Shown: one piece after another, positions 21,527 to 22,948 of the stretch
Layout: every line of letters starts with the position of its first letter
Position numbering within the stretch: position 1 is the stretch's first letter
Assembly (NCBI GenBank): GCA_023402075.1
Contig: JAEXCS010000042.1
Coordinates: forward strand, 1 to 22,948
Direction of reading: 5' to 3'
DNA: 22,948 nt
Origin: Bacillota bacterium
GTDB taxonomy: Bacteria > Bacillota > Clostridia > Oscillospirales > Oscillospiraceae
Notes under the pieces: generated by a model
What the model saw: only the letters and a program-made list of their open reading frames with translations
Database searches by the model: none
Told to the model about the DNA's origin: nothing
Translations under genes and position numbers: made by a program

Positions 21527-22948
21527 CTAAACCTTGCCCACAAAGTTGAAGTAAACATCAACCTGCTGGGTATAGTTTTTCTTCTTCCACGGTTCGGAAC
21601 GCTCATATACCACTATCTTCTCCACAAACTCCCGCACAATTGCAGGTGTCAGCTTCTGAATATCGGTGTACCTGTCCACAATGGTCAGAAAGCGCTCGGC
21701 ATTCAGCATGGTGTCCTTTCCCGAATGAATTTCATGCTCCAGCTTGCCAAAATGCTGAGTAAGTTCCTGTCGTTCCGTTTCATAGTTTCCAGTCAAAGCC
21801 TTAAACTGCGTTTCAGACAGATTTTCCAGTGCCAGCTGTTCAAAAGCCTTTTTCAACAGCTTATCCAAATCCGTAAGACGTTTCTGCACCTTTTCCAGCT
21901 CCCTTGTTTTAGCGGAAAGCTCCTGCTTTAACTGGCTTTGGTGCTTATCCATTGCCTGTCTAAGGAATTGTTCTGTATGCTCCTTGGCTTCGGCTGTTAC
22001 TCGCTGGATTTCTGCAAGCACAATCTGGTGCAGTGCCATGACCTTGATGGTATGCGGGGTGCACTCGTCCTTGTGGGTGTGATACTTTCCGCAGGTGTAG
22101 GTATACTGATCCTCGTTCCAGCTTCCACAACGGCATAAATAGTGCTTTGTTCCGCAAGTTTCACATTCCACCAAACCCGAAAGCATATCCTGCTCGCCCA
22201 TCTTATTGGGTCTGCGCTTGCCCTGCCGTACCCGTTGGACAATATCCCATGTTTCCCGGTCAATCAACGGTTCGTGCGTATTCTCAAACCGAAGCCACTT
22301 TTCCGGTGGGGTACCCTTGGACTTTTTGCTCTTGAAGGACGGAATGTAGGAACGGCAGTTTACCGTTGTTCCGATGTATTCCTCATGTTCCAGAATACCG
22401 CTGACCGTTCTGCCTGACCATGCAAAGGGTTTATCCAGTTTAAGAGCAGCGCTATTTGTACCATAAGTGCGATAATTATAAATTGTGGGTGAAATAACCT
22501 GTTCTTCTTGCAGAATCCGTGCAATCTTGCTTGGGCCGAATCCGCTGGCACACAGGGCAAAGATACGCCGAACAACCGGGGCGGTATCCTCATTGGGAAC
22601 AATCCGTTTTGGGTCATTGGGGTCTTTCTTGTAGCCGTAGGGCGGTTTGGAACCGATACGCTCCCCGCGCTTTGCAGCTGCCATCTTTACCGCCTTGATT
22701 TTCTTGCTGGTGTCACGGGCGTGCCATTCGTTGAATAGGTCCCGCACGGCGATGCTGTCGTCAATGCCGTTGATGGTGTCCACGCCATCGTTGATGGCAA
22801 TATAGCGGACATGGTACTGGGCAAAGGTTTCTTCCAGCAGGATGCCTACCACCAGCCGGTTCCGGCCCAGGCGGGAGTGGTCTTTGACGATAATGGTGGA
22901 CACCCGTCCCGCCTCCACCTCTGCCATCATCGCCAGATAGGCCGGACG
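21527..22948 (-). CDS. Large serine recombinase (site-specific integrase), N-terminus outside the window
   Basis: The 473 visible residues run in frame to the window edge, so the catalytic serine and start lie beyond it. The end of the resolvase domain is visible (TIIVKDHSRLGRNRL, then LFNEWHARDTSKKIKA). A recombinase domain with PYGYKKDPNDPKRIVPNED follows, then a zinc ribbon (CETCG, CRCG and further Cys/His). A long coiled coil comes next (from about QSQLKQELSAKTRELEKVQK), and the protein ends with an FVEKIVVYERSEPWKK-type segment typical of Tn4451/Tn5397-like recombinases in clostridial mobile elements. It should excise and integrate an element by a two-base crossover. No cargo or relaxase is in view. 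The 3' end is intact. Confidence 0.93.
   Translation of the reverse strand, partial: RPAYLAMMAEVEAGRVSTIIVKDHSRLGRNRLVVGILLEETFAQYHVRYIAINDGVDTINGIDDSIAVRDLFNEWHARDTSKKIKAVKMAAAKRGERIGSKPPYGYKKDPNDPKRIVPNEDTAPVVRRIFALCASGFGPSKIARILQEEQVISPTIYNYRTYGTNSAALKLDKPFAWSGRTVSGILEHEEYIGTTVNCRSYIPSFKSKKSKGTPPEKWLRFENTHEPLIDRETWDIVQRVRQGKRRPNKMGEQDMLSGLVECETCGTKHYLCRCGSWNEDQYTYTCGKYHTHKDECTPHTIKVMALHQIVLAEIQRVTAEAKEHTEQFLRQAMDKHQSQLKQELSAKTRELEKVQKRLTDLDKLLKKAFEQLALENLSETQFKALTGNYETERQELTQHFGKLEHEIHSGKDTMLNAERFLTIVDRYTDIQKLTPAIVREFVEKIVVYERSEPWKKKNYTQQVDVYFNFVGKV

Noticed and set aside
1..22948. CRISPR array, tRNA or rRNA gene
   Set aside because: No regularly spaced repeats, no tRNA cloverleaf with T-loop consensus and no rRNA segments were noticed on reading the sequence.

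Overview
The window looks like chromosome of a Gram-positive, monoderm Clostridia member, most likely in the Oscillospiraceae/Eubacteriales. The reasons are the SCIFF peptide and its radical SAM maturase, the GGGtGRT protein with its Fe-S scaffold partner, a MurT/GatD-type pair, a K+-dependent membrane pyrophosphatase, AGGAGG-type ribosome binding sites and sigma-A-like promoters. The genus cannot be fixed from this stretch.

Layout. 1-2975 (+): the last codons of scfA (SCIFF precursor), an intercistronic terminator, scfB, a fold-type I PLP decarboxylase-like gene, and possibly a 40-codon overlapping ORF, closed by a 36-bp perfect palindrome. 3055-4763 (-): an NifU-like scaffold and the GGGtGRT protein, driven by a full-consensus promoter. 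5083-6333 (-): gltS. 6615-8734 (-): a secreted 5'-nucleotidase with a LysM domain, followed directly by a decayed copy of the 3' end of gatD. 8904-14499 (-): metallophosphoesterase, mnmG, a cyclase-family hydrolase, a murT-like gene and a gatD-like gene. The last three overlap by a few bases. 14836-15022 (+): a short self-contained unit (promoter, strong RBS, 27-codon ORF, terminator). 15340-21404 (+): lipoprotein, hppA, a patatin-like lipase and a Na/Pi cotransporter with a PhoU-like domain. 21527-22948 (-): a large serine recombinase, cut by the window end, marking one end of an integrated element that lies beyond the window.

How the genes fit together. The modules are mostly independent: RiPP maturation (scfA/scfB), Fe-S metabolism, glutamate/sodium transport, tRNA modification, peptidoglycan-type amidation and phosphate handling (nucleotidase, pyrophosphatase, Na/Pi transporter). 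The parts most worth a second look are four: the 27-aa peptide unit at 14836-15022; the cyclase-murT-gatD overlap operon, whose MurT and GatD both depart from the canonical active-site motifs; the duplicated gatD tail bracketing the nucleotidase gene; and the recombinase boundary downstream of the Na/Pi transporter. No rRNA, tRNA, CRISPR array or insertion sequence was seen.
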